Shown in pieces: positions 7,514 through 13,883 of a DNA stretch of 13,883 nucleotides. Made by a program: the position numbers and the translations under genes. Each line of letters starts with the position of its first letter. The stretch's first letter is position 1. This DNA comes from Chthonomonas sp. UBA2785 (lineage in GTDB: Bacteria > Armatimonadota > Fimbriimonadia > Fimbriimonadales > Fimbriimonadaceae): NCBI GenBank assembly GCA_002352215.1, contig DEIB01000001.1:248-14130 (forward strand), read 5' to 3'. The notes beneath the pieces were generated by a model, which made no database searches, had not been told where the DNA came from, and was given only the letters and a program-made list of their open reading frames with translations.

Positions 7514-9639
7514 TGCGAGTTGATTTCGAGGCTGTCCACGGCCTCGGCGGTATAGAGCGCGTCGCGCCAGTTAGAGTCCGGTTCTTCGCGCGTGAAGGTG
7601 CAGCCGAAGGCCCGGATGCGCCAGCGCCCGCGACCTTCCAGTTCCACCACGTCACCGCGCCACAGGGGCCGGCCATCGAGGGCCAGGAGCAAGTCGCTAC
7701 GGAATTCGCACATCTGCCGGGGGCGGCTAAGCCGCCGAAACAAGCGGCGAGCGGCTTCTTCCACGGCGCTAGTTGAGCTCAAAACGGGATCAATCAAGGC
7801 GTAACGACGGCGCGTGCCCAGCCAATTGAGCGGCCTTTGCTCGGGGGCTAAGGTGGGGTCCTGCGAAGCCGTATCGCGCTGCCCCGCCTGCAGAATCTGC
7901 TCCCGCACCGGGTCCCAACCCGTGACCTGCACTTCGTTGGCATCCGGCTCGATCCACCGTTGCTGAAACGCGCGGTACACCGGCGTCTCCGCCTCCCCCT
8001 CCCGGGCTTCGGCCAGGATGATGACGGGGGTGGTGGGCAGATCCTCAGGCGCAAGAGCGAACCACTCCGGTTCACCTGATGCGCGGGGCCGGAACCCCCA
8101 CCACCAATCGGCGGCATAAGTCTCCAGCAGCCGGGCGATCCAGTCGGTTGCGGTGTCGCCCCGCTCGATCAAGGCGGGCCACCGCGCCGCCCCGTCATTC
8201 GGCAACCGAAACAACGTGGTAGAGATCACGCGCGGCCCCGTCCAGCCACCGGCGTCCAGCAAGAAATCCAACGCCTCGGTCAGGGTCAGGCCATCCAGCG
8301 CACAAGGTTCGGCGAAGGTCGCCTCGCTCAGCCGCGCCCAGGCATCGCTGGCCGCGAGTTGCGCCCGGTCCGCCCCGGCAAAGGGCGTGAAGTGCTCCCC
8401 GTACTCGGTCTGCACACCATCCAGCAGCACGGTGGGGCCTAGGTTCACGCGCACCGGCCGGTGCGTTGTGCTCAGCCGCCGCCCGGTTTGCGCTTCCCAC
8501 GCCGCCGGGTCGCGGGCCGTCCAGTCGAAACTCACCCGGCGCGGGTCGTCGGGCACGCTCAGGGCCGCGCCCATGGCTTCCCCCGTCACGTCCAGCGTGG
8601 CCGCCGGCGTCGAGTCATGTTGCGCGGCGTAGGCCAGGCTCACCCCTCGCACCATCGGCGTCACCAGCGGGCTAGGCGAAGCGAAGTCCATCCGCAGGCG
8701 CACCCGGGCAGTCACCCCGTCGGGGGCCCACGGGTTGCCATCTTCATCGGCCAGCGAAACATCCACGGTGCCCGGCCCCGCCCCAAACAATCGATAGGGC
8801 AAGCCATCCGCCGGCCAACCGTCGTGGTCGAAAAGCATGGGCGTTTCGCCGATCTGCGGCGGCTCGCTTAGCTCTTGCCGCACCGTGTACGCAAAGCCCG
8901 ACGTGGCAAACCGAAGAGGCGCGAGTTGCACCTGAACCGCCCCGTGGGGCACCTGGAACCACACCGGCCCGGCGGGGGTCACCGGCTCGGCATCGCCTTC
9001 GCTCAGCACATACGAAAACCCATTCCCGGCGAGGGCATAGACCAGGAGTTCCTCGCCCCGCATGGGGATGAGCATCACTTGGAACACCTGCCCGGTCCTC
9101 ACGTCTCCCGCCCGCGCCCCGCTGATGCGCCCGTAGTGCACCGCGCGGCCATCCCGCCACACTTCGGTGGTGCCGTCGCTCCAGAACACCAGCCCTGTCC
9201 CGGCCGTGAGGTCGCCAGTGGCGCTCCACCCCACGCGCACGGCTTCGTACCGCTCGCCGCTCCCGTAGGCAAACCACGCCAGCCACAGGCCTTCGTTGGC
9301 CCCCACCGGGGCCAGGCTTGTTCCTCCGCGTGCGGCGTTGGCGTCTACGCGCCCCATCCAGGGGCCGCGGCCGCTCTGGTCGTAGCGGTTTTCCCACCCC
9401 GACCCGAGGTCAAAGTCGGCGGTGCTCCACTTCGCGTTCGCGCCGGTGTCGTCCGTGTACCACGCATCCCGCAGGGGTTGGGGGCGCAGCACCAGGGTGT
9501 GCGTAATGGGGTCCAGCCAGGTGCCCGCGAAGGGAGCCCCGTCCAGTTCCCCGGCCAATTCCAGGCCGTTGGCGGCCAGGCTTAGCAGGGGGCGGGTGAC
9601 GCGGGTTTGGGCATGATCCAGGGCAATGCTTAGTGCCAA
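7510..9639 (-). CDS. Phage tail hub/tip-type structural protein
   Basis: The protein is 709 residues. It lies where distal-tail and baseplate-hub genes sit in siphophage-type operons. Residues ~1-250 are beta- and Trp-rich and could be a jelly-roll or galectin-like domain. Residues ~345-520 contain a segment seen in tail-hub-like proteins: VSFDWTARDPAAWEAQTGRR, a conserved-looking LTEALDFLLDAGGWTGPR, then TDWIARLLETYAADWWWGF. Near the C-terminus (~654-669) LDGRPLWRGDVVELEG looks like the closing beta-barrel domain of hub proteins. No peptidase or lysozyme motif was seen. The start is TTG at 9639, overlapping the upstream stop by 10 nt, with AGAGG four bases upstream. The assignment rests mainly on gene order and general resemblance. 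Confidence 0.6.
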   Translation of the reverse strand: MALSIALDHAQTRVTRPLLSLAANGLELAGELDGAPFAGTWLDPITHTLVLRPQPLRDAWYTDDTGANAKWSTADFDLGSGWENRYDQSGRGPWMGRVDANAARGGTSLAPVGANEGLWLAWFAYGSGERYEAVRVGWSATGDLTAGTGLVFWSDGTTEVWRDGRAVHYGRISGARAGDVRTGQVFQVMLIPMRGEELLVYALAGNGFSYVLSEGDAEPVTPAGPVWFQVPHGAVQVQLAPLRFATSGFAYTVRQELSEPPQIGETPMLFDHDGWPADGLPYRLFGAGPGTVDVSLADEDGNPWAPDGVTARVRLRMDFASPSPLVTPMVRGVSLAYAAQHDSTPAATLDVTGEAMGAALSVPDDPRRVSFDWTARDPAAWEAQTGRRLSTTHRPVRVNLGPTVLLDGVQTEYGEHFTPFAGADRAQLAASDAWARLSEATFAEPCALDGLTLTEALDFLLDAGGWTGPRVISTTLFRLPNDGAARWPALIERGDTATDWIARLLETYAADWWWGFRPRASGEPEWFALAPEDLPTTPVIILAEAREGEAETPVYRAFQQRWIEPDANEVQVTGWDPVREQILQAGQRDTASQDPTLAPEQRPLNWLGTRRRYALIDPVLSSTSAVEEAARRLFRRLSRPRQMCEFRSDLLLALDGRPLWRGDVVELEGRGRWRIRAFGCTFTREEPDSNWRDALYTAEAVDSLEINSQ

Positions 9640-10133
9640 GTCGCCTCTTGGCGGGCGGCCTGAATCCAGCGCGCCGCCTCTTGCGCCACCAGTTCCCGCA
9701 GCGTCGCCGCCACGTTGTCAAAGGCATCGCGGCCGGTGCGCCGCACCGTGAAAGAGGCCATCTCCACCGGGGTGAGGCCGGGCGCATGCGGTCGGCCCAT
9801 AACGTCTTCTTCCGGGGCTTCACTCTGGCCCCATGAAGCCGCATCCTCCGGCATCTCCCACTGCTCGGTAGCGGTGGGGACCCGAGGCACATGCGGCACC
9901 GGTGCGGGTTCCGCCTTTCGGGGGGGCCGGGGCGCGGGCGGTACTGGCGGCTCGGGCGGTGGTGCCGGGCTCATGCGCTCTTCGGCGGGCGTGGCTTCGG
10001 GTTCCGGCGGATCGGGAATGTACCAAACCCCGGGGTCATCTGTCGGCAGCCACTCGCTCTCATCTGGCTCGCGGGCCGGGCGCATTGCGGGCTCGTCCGA
10101 GTCCCCCGGCCACCACCACAGGCCCTCACTCAC
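9630..10133 (-). CDS. Proline-rich 167-residue phage protein (tail-chaperone partner or very short tape measure?)
   Basis: I chose GTG at 10133 because GGGAGG lies 9 nt upstream, and a start at the upstream ATG (10193) would overlap the previous gene by 68 nt. The protein begins with a Trp run (GLWWWPGD), then an acidic part, then a long proline-rich stretch at ~60-95 (PAPPPEPPVPPAPRPPRK), and ends in an amphipathic helical region of about 45 residues (TVRRTGRDAFDNVAATLREL). In siphophage order the place after the first tail chaperone belongs to its partner and then the tape measure. This is the only protein between the chaperone and the hub, so it may serve one of those roles. I do not recognise the family. 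Its proline content argues against one long tape-measure helix. Confidence 0.65.
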   Translation of the reverse strand: MSEGLWWWPGDSDEPAMRPAREPDESEWLPTDDPGVWYIPDPPEPEATPAEERMSPAPPPEPPVPPAPRPPRKAEPAPVPHVPRVPTATEQWEMPEDAASWGQSEAPEEDVMGRPHAPGLTPVEMASFTVRRTGRDAFDNVAATLRELVAQEAARWIQAARQEATWH

Positions 10134-10428
10134 CGGCCCACGCCTCCCAGGCTGCCGTGAGGCTGGCTTGGCTGGCCCGGTTGACCAACGCATCGAACAA
10201 CACCCCGGCCGAAGCCGCCATATCCAGCGCGGACTCCACCGTTAGCGGCACCGACGCGCACAATTCCGCCAGCAAGAACGCCTCGTAAATCACACGCGGC
10301 GTAAACGGCAATTCCGGCCCGGCCTCGCGCAAAAACGCCTCTGCCTCGGCCCGCAAGGCACGCACCTCATCCACATGGGCGCAGGTATGGAACTCCCACC
10401 GCCGCCCGCCTAAGGAGAACGCAATCAA
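10126..10428 (-). CDS. Probable tail assembly chaperone-type protein
   Basis: This 100-residue protein directly follows the tail tube gene, the usual place of the gpG-like tail assembly chaperone. It starts with a short beta hairpin (IAFSLGGRRWEFH) followed by helices (DEVRALRAEAEAFLREA, then AFLLAELCASVPLTVESALDMAAS), the mix seen in small tail chaperones and gene-transfer-agent g10-like proteins. The start is TTG at 10428: GGAGG lies 7 nt upstream and the TTGA overlap with the tail tube stop fits the rest of the operon. An ATG at 10524 in the same frame would overlap the tube gene by 100 nt and is less likely. Its frame is offset so that a +1, not the usual -1, shift would fuse it to the next protein. 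The function is inferred from position. Confidence 0.65.
   Translation of the reverse strand: MIAFSLGGRRWEFHTCAHVDEVRALRAEAEAFLREAGPELPFTPRVIYEAFLLAELCASVPLTVESALDMAASAGVLFDALVNRASQASLTAAWEAWAGE
10143..10148 (-). promoter_or_regulatory. Ribosome binding site deciding a GTG start
   Basis: GGGAGG on the minus strand ends 9 nt before GTG 10133. It lies inside the coding region of the upstream 100-residue protein and supports an 8-nt gene overlap (GTGAGTGA) over the longer ATG-started frame at 10193. Confidence 0.6.
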
Positions 10429-11231
10429 ACGGTGGCCTCCGCCGAGACCGGCCCCTGGCTCCGCCAGCCGTACTCGGTCTGCACCAGCTTCCCTTCGCGC
10501 ACCCGGAAGGCAAAGTGCTCCCAAACAAAGTTGCCCGTGTAGGTTTGTCCTCCGCTGGCGCGGCTGGTGATCTCCATCGCCACCGGGGCCTCGGGTTGGC
10601 TCATCGCCCGGGCCAACAGGCTGGCGGTGCCCGTGGGCGAAGTGGGGTACGCGCCCGTATCCGGCCCCACGCCGCTCAGCTCGGCCCGCACCACCTGGAT
10701 GTCACCCATGGTCCAGCGGTGTTCCCACTGGGTCAGCGCCATCGGCAGGCTCACGGTCACCCCGTTGATCTCCATCACCAGGTCCACCAGCGCATTGGTC
10801 AGCGCCCCGTGCGAGGCCGCCGCCAGCGGCACTGCCGTCACCGGCACCGCTAGCTCAAGTTGGGCGCTGAAGTCGCGCTCCACCAGCACCGGCCAGCGCC
10901 AGGCATCGCCCACGCCACTGCCTTCGGCGTGGTCAAATTCGCCGCGCACCGTGCCTCGCCGGAGGTGAGCCCGCAGAGGCGCACCCCCCACTTGTAACTG
11001 CGACACATCCAGGTGGCTCACCCGGAACGGAGCCGTGCCCAAGCTGGTCACCAGAGCCGCCACCCGGGCCTCGCGTTTCACCGGTTGGGCGGTCCGCGCA
11101 CTTCGCGTCAGGGGTCGCCCGTCCTCGGTGGTGGTCATCACCTGATATCGCGCGCCTTGCACCGTCGCCAGCAAACTCTCGCTCGCGACATCAAACACCG
11201 AAAGATCCCAACCGGTTGCCCGGTCACTCAT
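10425..11231 (-). CDS. Phage major tail (tail tube) protein
   Basis: The protein is 268 residues, mostly predicted beta strand, with repeated Val- and Leu-rich alternating segments such as QLELAVPVTAVPL and LVMEINGVTVSLPMAL. It contains QWEHRWTMGDIQVVRAELSG near residues 169-187 and a strand-rich C-terminus (FVWEHFAFRVREGKLVQTEY). Its size, beta content and place between a terminator-type gene and a chaperone-type gene point to the tube protein whose hexameric rings form the tail. The ATG at 11231 overlaps the upstream stop as ATGA, and GAGGTG lies 8 nt upstream. It ends TGA at 10425-10427, inside the TTGA of the next start. The identification is by order and fold impression, without a diagnostic motif. 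Confidence 0.65.
   Translation of the reverse strand: MSDRATGWDLSVFDVASESLLATVQGARYQVMTTTEDGRPLTRSARTAQPVKREARVAALVTSLGTAPFRVSHLDVSQLQVGGAPLRAHLRRGTVRGEFDHAEGSGVGDAWRWPVLVERDFSAQLELAVPVTAVPLAAASHGALTNALVDLVMEINGVTVSLPMALTQWEHRWTMGDIQVVRAELSGVGPDTGAYPTSPTGTASLLARAMSQPEAPVAMEITSRASGGQTYTGNFVWEHFAFRVREGKLVQTEYGWRSQGPVSAEATV
10436..10440 (-). promoter_or_regulatory. Ribosome binding site deciding a TTG start
   Basis: GGAGG on the minus strand sits 7 nt before TTG 10428, inside the last codons of the tail tube gene. It is one of the best Shine-Dalgarno matches in the operon and supports TTG initiation in a TTGA overlap. Confidence 0.65.
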
Positions 11232-11662
11232 TCTTCATTCACCTCGTTCAATGGGGGGCGGGGGGCCGTAACTCGGCACCGAAAGTGCACCGTCACGCCC
11301 GTGCGGGATTCCCGCGCATCGCCCCGGCGCGGGTGCAAGTCAATCTGCGGCACGTGCGCCAACACGATGCCCGGCAAGGCCAGCAGCGCCTCGCGGAGAA
11401 CATGCGCGCGGTCCAGTGCCACGGCATCGGCGTTCAGGTCTTCGCGGGGCCACAGCCCCCGGATCTCCCACGCCCAATGGCCAGCATCGGCGGTGGGGGT
11501 TTCGGGGTCGTATTTCACTTCCGTCAGCAGCACTTGCGCCAATGGGATGGCTCCCTCGGCATCGGCCACCTCGGCGGCCTGGGTGCGGATGCGGATCGGC
11601 CCCCAGGCCGCTTCCACCGCCGCTACGAGCGATGCGCGGAGGCTGGTGTAAGTCGCCATCAT
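11228..11662 (-). CDS. Tail terminator/completion-type protein
   Basis: This protein is 144 residues starting MMATYTSLRASLVAAVE. The first ATG (11662) was chosen because it forms an ATGA overlap with the upstream stop at 11659-11661; the same frame continues upstream to an ATG at 11965 but that part is antisense-like noise inside the previous gene. The layout is an N-terminal helix (SLRASLVAAVEAAW), strands around LAQVLLTEVKYDPE and HWAWEIRGLWP, a helix at DRAHVLREALLAL and a final strand region (GVTVHFRCRVTA). This alpha/beta pattern and the position just before the tube gene match tail-terminator proteins that cap the tail and join it to the head. The family is assigned by context, not by motif. 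Confidence 0.6.
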   Translation of the reverse strand: MMATYTSLRASLVAAVEAAWGPIRIRTQAAEVADAEGAIPLAQVLLTEVKYDPETPTADAGHWAWEIRGLWPREDLNADAVALDRAHVLREALLALPGIVLAHVPQIDLHPRRGDARESRTGVTVHFRCRVTAPRPPLNEVNEE

Positions 11663-11988
11663 GCGGTTTGCAACTCCACGGTGGCGTGGGCCAGGATCGG
11701 CTCGGCATCGTGCACTACCGGCTCCGACACCACCACCCATTGCTGGTCGCCGTGCTGAATCCAGTCCCCACTGCGGAGGGGAGCCACATCGGCAATCTCG
11801 CCGCGCAGGAACGCTCGCTGTTCCGTCGTAACTTGCCCGGGTGTCACGGCGGTATGAGGCTGAAGGCCGTCCAAATGAGCTGCAAACGAACCCATCAGCA
11901 CCCGTTCGTGGCCCACCACCAGCGTGCCTTCCAGCACCTCGCCTAGCCGAAACCACTGCACCCAATGCGGCCGCAACGGCAGCGGCAT
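11659..11988 (-). CDS. Head-closure (stopper)-type protein
   Basis: This 109-residue, mainly beta protein includes GDWIQHGDQQWVVVSEP near its C-terminal half, the sort of strand pair found in small beta-barrel head-closure proteins that plug the connector after DNA packaging. The ATG at 11988 shares its last base pair region with the previous stop (TGATG, 1-nt overlap). The next gene starts inside its own stop (ATGA). Placement after the connector and before the terminator-type gene is the standard order in HK97-like and gene-transfer-agent clusters. No single catalytic or diagnostic motif is expected, so the role is inferred from order, size and strand content. Confidence 0.6.
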   Translation of the reverse strand: MPLPLRPHWVQWFRLGEVLEGTLVVGHERVLMGSFAAHLDGLQPHTAVTPGQVTTEQRAFLRGEIADVAPLRSGDWIQHGDQQWVVVSEPVVHDAEPILAHATVELQTA

Positions 11989-12593
11989 CAGACGCGCACC
12001 CGCCGGTACCTCTGCACCGCCGCCTCGCCCCGTTCTTGCAAGAAGTCGCTCAGCGTGGCCGCGTCGCCGCGCTTGAGCGTCACCGAACCTTGCCGCACCT
12101 CACGCCACGCCCCCGGCTGCGACTGTTCACTCATCAGCACCCGCGCCGCCGCCCGGTCCAGCACCGCCAGCCAGGCGTCCATGGGGATGGTCACGCCATA
12201 GCCGCGCCGGCCTTCCACCTCAATCGGGGCGCGCCCCTGCACGGGGATGCCCCATTGCAGCCAAGTGTAGGGCCGCCCGTGGGCGGGAGCCCCACTGGGC
12301 TCTAGCCAGTAATCCTCGCCCGGCGTCAGCGTCCGCCCCGCCCAGCGCACCGCATCCACGCTCACGTAGCCGCCATTCAGGTCTTGCCACACCATGCCCG
12401 AGGGCACCAGGGTCTGCACACTGGCGGCACTCTCCGCCAAGAAGGGGTTCCATCCCGTCTCGCTTTCCCAGCGCTGCACTTCCGCCTCCATGCGGTCGGT
12501 CAGCGAGGGTGACCCCGGGGGTGTTTCCATCCCCAGGGTCTGCAAATAGGCTCCGAGTTCGGCCCCGGTCGGCCAATTCGCCTTCCCCGCCAT
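11988..12593 (-). CDS. Head-tail connector/adaptor protein (gp6-like)
   Basis: The protein has 201 residues and follows the capsid gene after a 3-nt gap. It begins with helices typical of gp6-like adaptors (WPTGAELGAYLQTLGME, then a Glu/Arg-rich helix TDRMEAEVQRWESETGW). It has a central beta insertion (VSVDAVRWAGRTLTPGEDYW to IEVEGRRGYGV) and returns to helices (PMDAWLAVLDRAAARVLMSE; SDFLQERGEAAVQRYRR). This helix-beta-helix plan fits adaptors that form the dodecameric ring under the portal. The start ATG at 12593 has no clear Shine-Dalgarno, consistent with coupling to the capsid gene three bases upstream. It could alternatively be annotated as a generic phage head-tail joining protein. Confidence 0.7.
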   Translation of the reverse strand: MAGKANWPTGAELGAYLQTLGMETPPGSPSLTDRMEAEVQRWESETGWNPFLAESAASVQTLVPSGMVWQDLNGGYVSVDAVRWAGRTLTPGEDYWLEPSGAPAHGRPYTWLQWGIPVQGRAPIEVEGRRGYGVTIPMDAWLAVLDRAAARVLMSEQSQPGAWREVRQGSVTLKRGDAATLSDFLQERGEAAVQRYRRVRV

Positions 12594-12596
12594 CCG

Positions 12597-13883
12597 TTAG
12601 AGGCCGGTCACCGTACAGGCCGCCGCATCGCGGAAGCTGGCCAGGGCCGCCCGCAGGTGGGCGCGCACCGTCAGTACATTCTTGGCGAACGTATCCGTGT
12701 GCGATTCGCTCACCGCCATCGTGATGCCCTGGCGGATGACCAGCCCGAAGTACTGCGTGTCCATCACCAGCGCCGTGCCGATCGGCAGGGCTTCGTTGAG
12801 GGCAATGGAGACGCCCATCAGGCGCGTCGTCATCTCGTCGCTGGGGTGCCCCATTACGTATTGGCCATCGGTAGTGCGGGCCAGCACCAGCTTCAGGTAG
12901 TCGGCCGGGTTCAGCAGGATCAAGTTGGGCACCGCGCCGCCGTTGCCGACGCCACTGCGGCGAACCTTGTCCATCCCCTTGGCCAGCGCGTCAATGATCG
13001 GGTCGGCCCCTTTGGCCTGGGTTTGGATACCGGGCAAGTTCAGCAAGCCCGTGAGGTTGGGGGCGTTGCCGTCCCCGCTCAGGCACTGCGAATCCAGCAC
13101 CTGCCGCAGCATCAAGCTCAGCCGTTGCTCGATGAGGGCGCGCACGCCGGGTTCGTCTTCCAGTTGCTCTTTGGTCACCGGCAGCACCACGCCCAGGCGG
13201 CGGATCGGCACCGTCACCTCGGCAAAGGTCAGCGTGGCTTCGTCCAGCGCCGCATTCTCACCCTTGGTGCCAGCGGCATTGGTGAACACGCTCTCCCGCA
13301 TGAGCTTGAAGGCGTTCTGCTGGGTGGGGATGACCGGGAGGAAGTCCACCAGTTGCGGCGGGCGCTGCACACTGGGGACCAGGTAGCCGCTGCGCAACAC
13401 CTCCGGCGGCATGCCGGCGGTGGTCGTCATCGTGGCTTTGGCTTCCAGGGCGCGGCGGGTGTCCACCGCCAGTTCCACCTCCGGCATGTGGCGGCTGCCT
13501 CGGTTTTGCCAGGATTCACTGGCAAAGAGGGCGTCGGCCAGCCCCTTCTGCTCCAACGGCAGGGTGGCGGCAGACGAAACGTTGAGGCGGCCGCTCGGGG
13601 CGGCGATTTGAGGGTTATCCATAGGGAGTTGAGGGGTGCGGGGCGCTTCCTCCCGCTCGTTTTTCACGGCCAGCACCTGGGCTTCCGGGTGGGCCGGCAT
13701 GGTCACAATCGAAACTTCGCGGACTTCGAGGGCCCTGATGCGCCGGCGGGCTTGGGGGTCCGGGCTGGGCTCGCTGGCCAGCACGCGGTAGCCAATGCTG
13801 AGGCCCACCTTCTTGCCCCTTTGTAGGCGCTCTTGCACCACGGTTTGGGCTTGCTGCGCGGCGGGCGTGGTGTGGAACCGCAT
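12597..13883 (-). CDS. Prohead protease-major capsid protein fusion (HK97 type), N-terminus outside window
   Basis: The frame is open for 428 residues to the right edge. Residues ~1-73 match the C-terminal end of HK97-family prohead proteases: RFHTTPAAQQAQTV, KVGLSIGYRVL and VREVSIVTMPAHPEAQVLAVK. The catalytic part would lie beyond the window, and the ATG at the very edge is probably internal. After a linker of ~35 residues comes an HK97-fold major capsid protein (~110-428). Its landmarks are the E-loop and P-domain region (AALDEATLTFAEVTVPIRRL, VVLPVTKEQLED), LDSQCLSGDG followed by LTGLLNLPGI, and the A-domain block NLILLNPADYLKLV with GVSIALNEALP. No stop or Shine-Dalgarno separates the two parts. 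The protease part would normally cleave scaffold and itself during head maturation. Capsid identity is firm; whether cleavage releases mature capsid at the linker is inference. Confidence 0.9.
   Translation of the reverse strand: MRFHTTPAAQQAQTVVQERLQRGKKVGLSIGYRVLASEPSPDPQARRRIRALEVREVSIVTMPAHPEAQVLAVKNEREEAPRTPQLPMDNPQIAAPSGRLNVSSAATLPLEQKGLADALFASESWQNRGSRHMPEVELAVDTRRALEAKATMTTTAGMPPEVLRSGYLVPSVQRPPQLVDFLPVIPTQQNAFKLMRESVFTNAAGTKGENAALDEATLTFAEVTVPIRRLGVVLPVTKEQLEDEPGVRALIEQRLSLMLRQVLDSQCLSGDGNAPNLTGLLNLPGIQTQAKGADPIIDALAKGMDKVRRSGVGNGGAVPNLILLNPADYLKLVLARTTDGQYVMGHPSDEMTTRLMGVSIALNEALPIGTALVMDTQYFGLVIRQGITMAVSESHTDTFAKNVLTVRAHLRAALASFRDAAACTVTGL

Noticed and set aside
10429..10524. ATG start at 10524 for the chaperone-type protein
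   Set aside because: It would overlap the tail tube gene by 100 nt, while TTG 10428 has GGAGG at 7 nt and the TTGA overlap pattern typical of this operon.
11663..11965. N-terminal extension of the terminator-type protein back to an ATG at 11965
   Set aside because: The added ~100 residues lie almost entirely inside the head-closure gene in another frame and are Arg/Gly-rich noise; the ATGA start at 11662 explains the gene better.

Overview
The window is GC-rich bacterial chromosomal DNA in two parts. Positions 1-3137 look like ordinary host genes: the 3' end of a phosphate-transporter ATPase gene (pstB), a small PAS/GAF-like sensor protein, a YihX-like HAD phosphatase on the opposite strand, and a membrane-anchored chemoreceptor-like signalling protein. 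Pst phosphate uptake plus MCP and PAS/GAF signalling suggests a free-living bacterium. I cannot name the lineage from sequence alone.

Positions 3134-13883 are one unbroken minus-strand block of tailed-phage structural genes. In transcription order they are: prohead protease fused to an HK97-fold major capsid protein (running off the right edge), head-tail connector, head-closure-type protein, tail-terminator-type protein, tail tube protein, a tail-chaperone-type protein, a proline-rich 167-residue protein, a 709-residue tail hub/tip-type protein, a 45-residue arginine-rich peptide, and a 1411-residue protein with an N-terminal SGNH/GDSL hydrolase domain. Every junction is a stop-start overlap of 1-10 nt or a gap of 3-6 nt, so this is a single translationally coupled operon. 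Three consecutive genes start with TTG, GTG and TTG.

The block is unusual in several ways. Protease and capsid share one reading frame. No gene of normal tape-measure length lies between the chaperone position and the hub. The most distal gene is a very large SGNH-hydrolase protein. The operon ends on the stop codon of the host chemoreceptor-like gene (a shared CTAG), with no lysis gene, integrase, attachment site or terminator between. This fits a decayed or domesticated prophage, or a gene-transfer-agent-like particle with a short tail. Terminase, portal and the protease active site would lie beyond the right edge, so the window cannot decide between these.

Non-coding DNA is minimal: 184-273 (holding a possible terminator), 1072-1073, 1683-1763 (divergent promoter region with a 12-bp palindrome), 7370-7375 and 12594-12596. 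No tRNA, rRNA, CRISPR or insertion sequence was seen.
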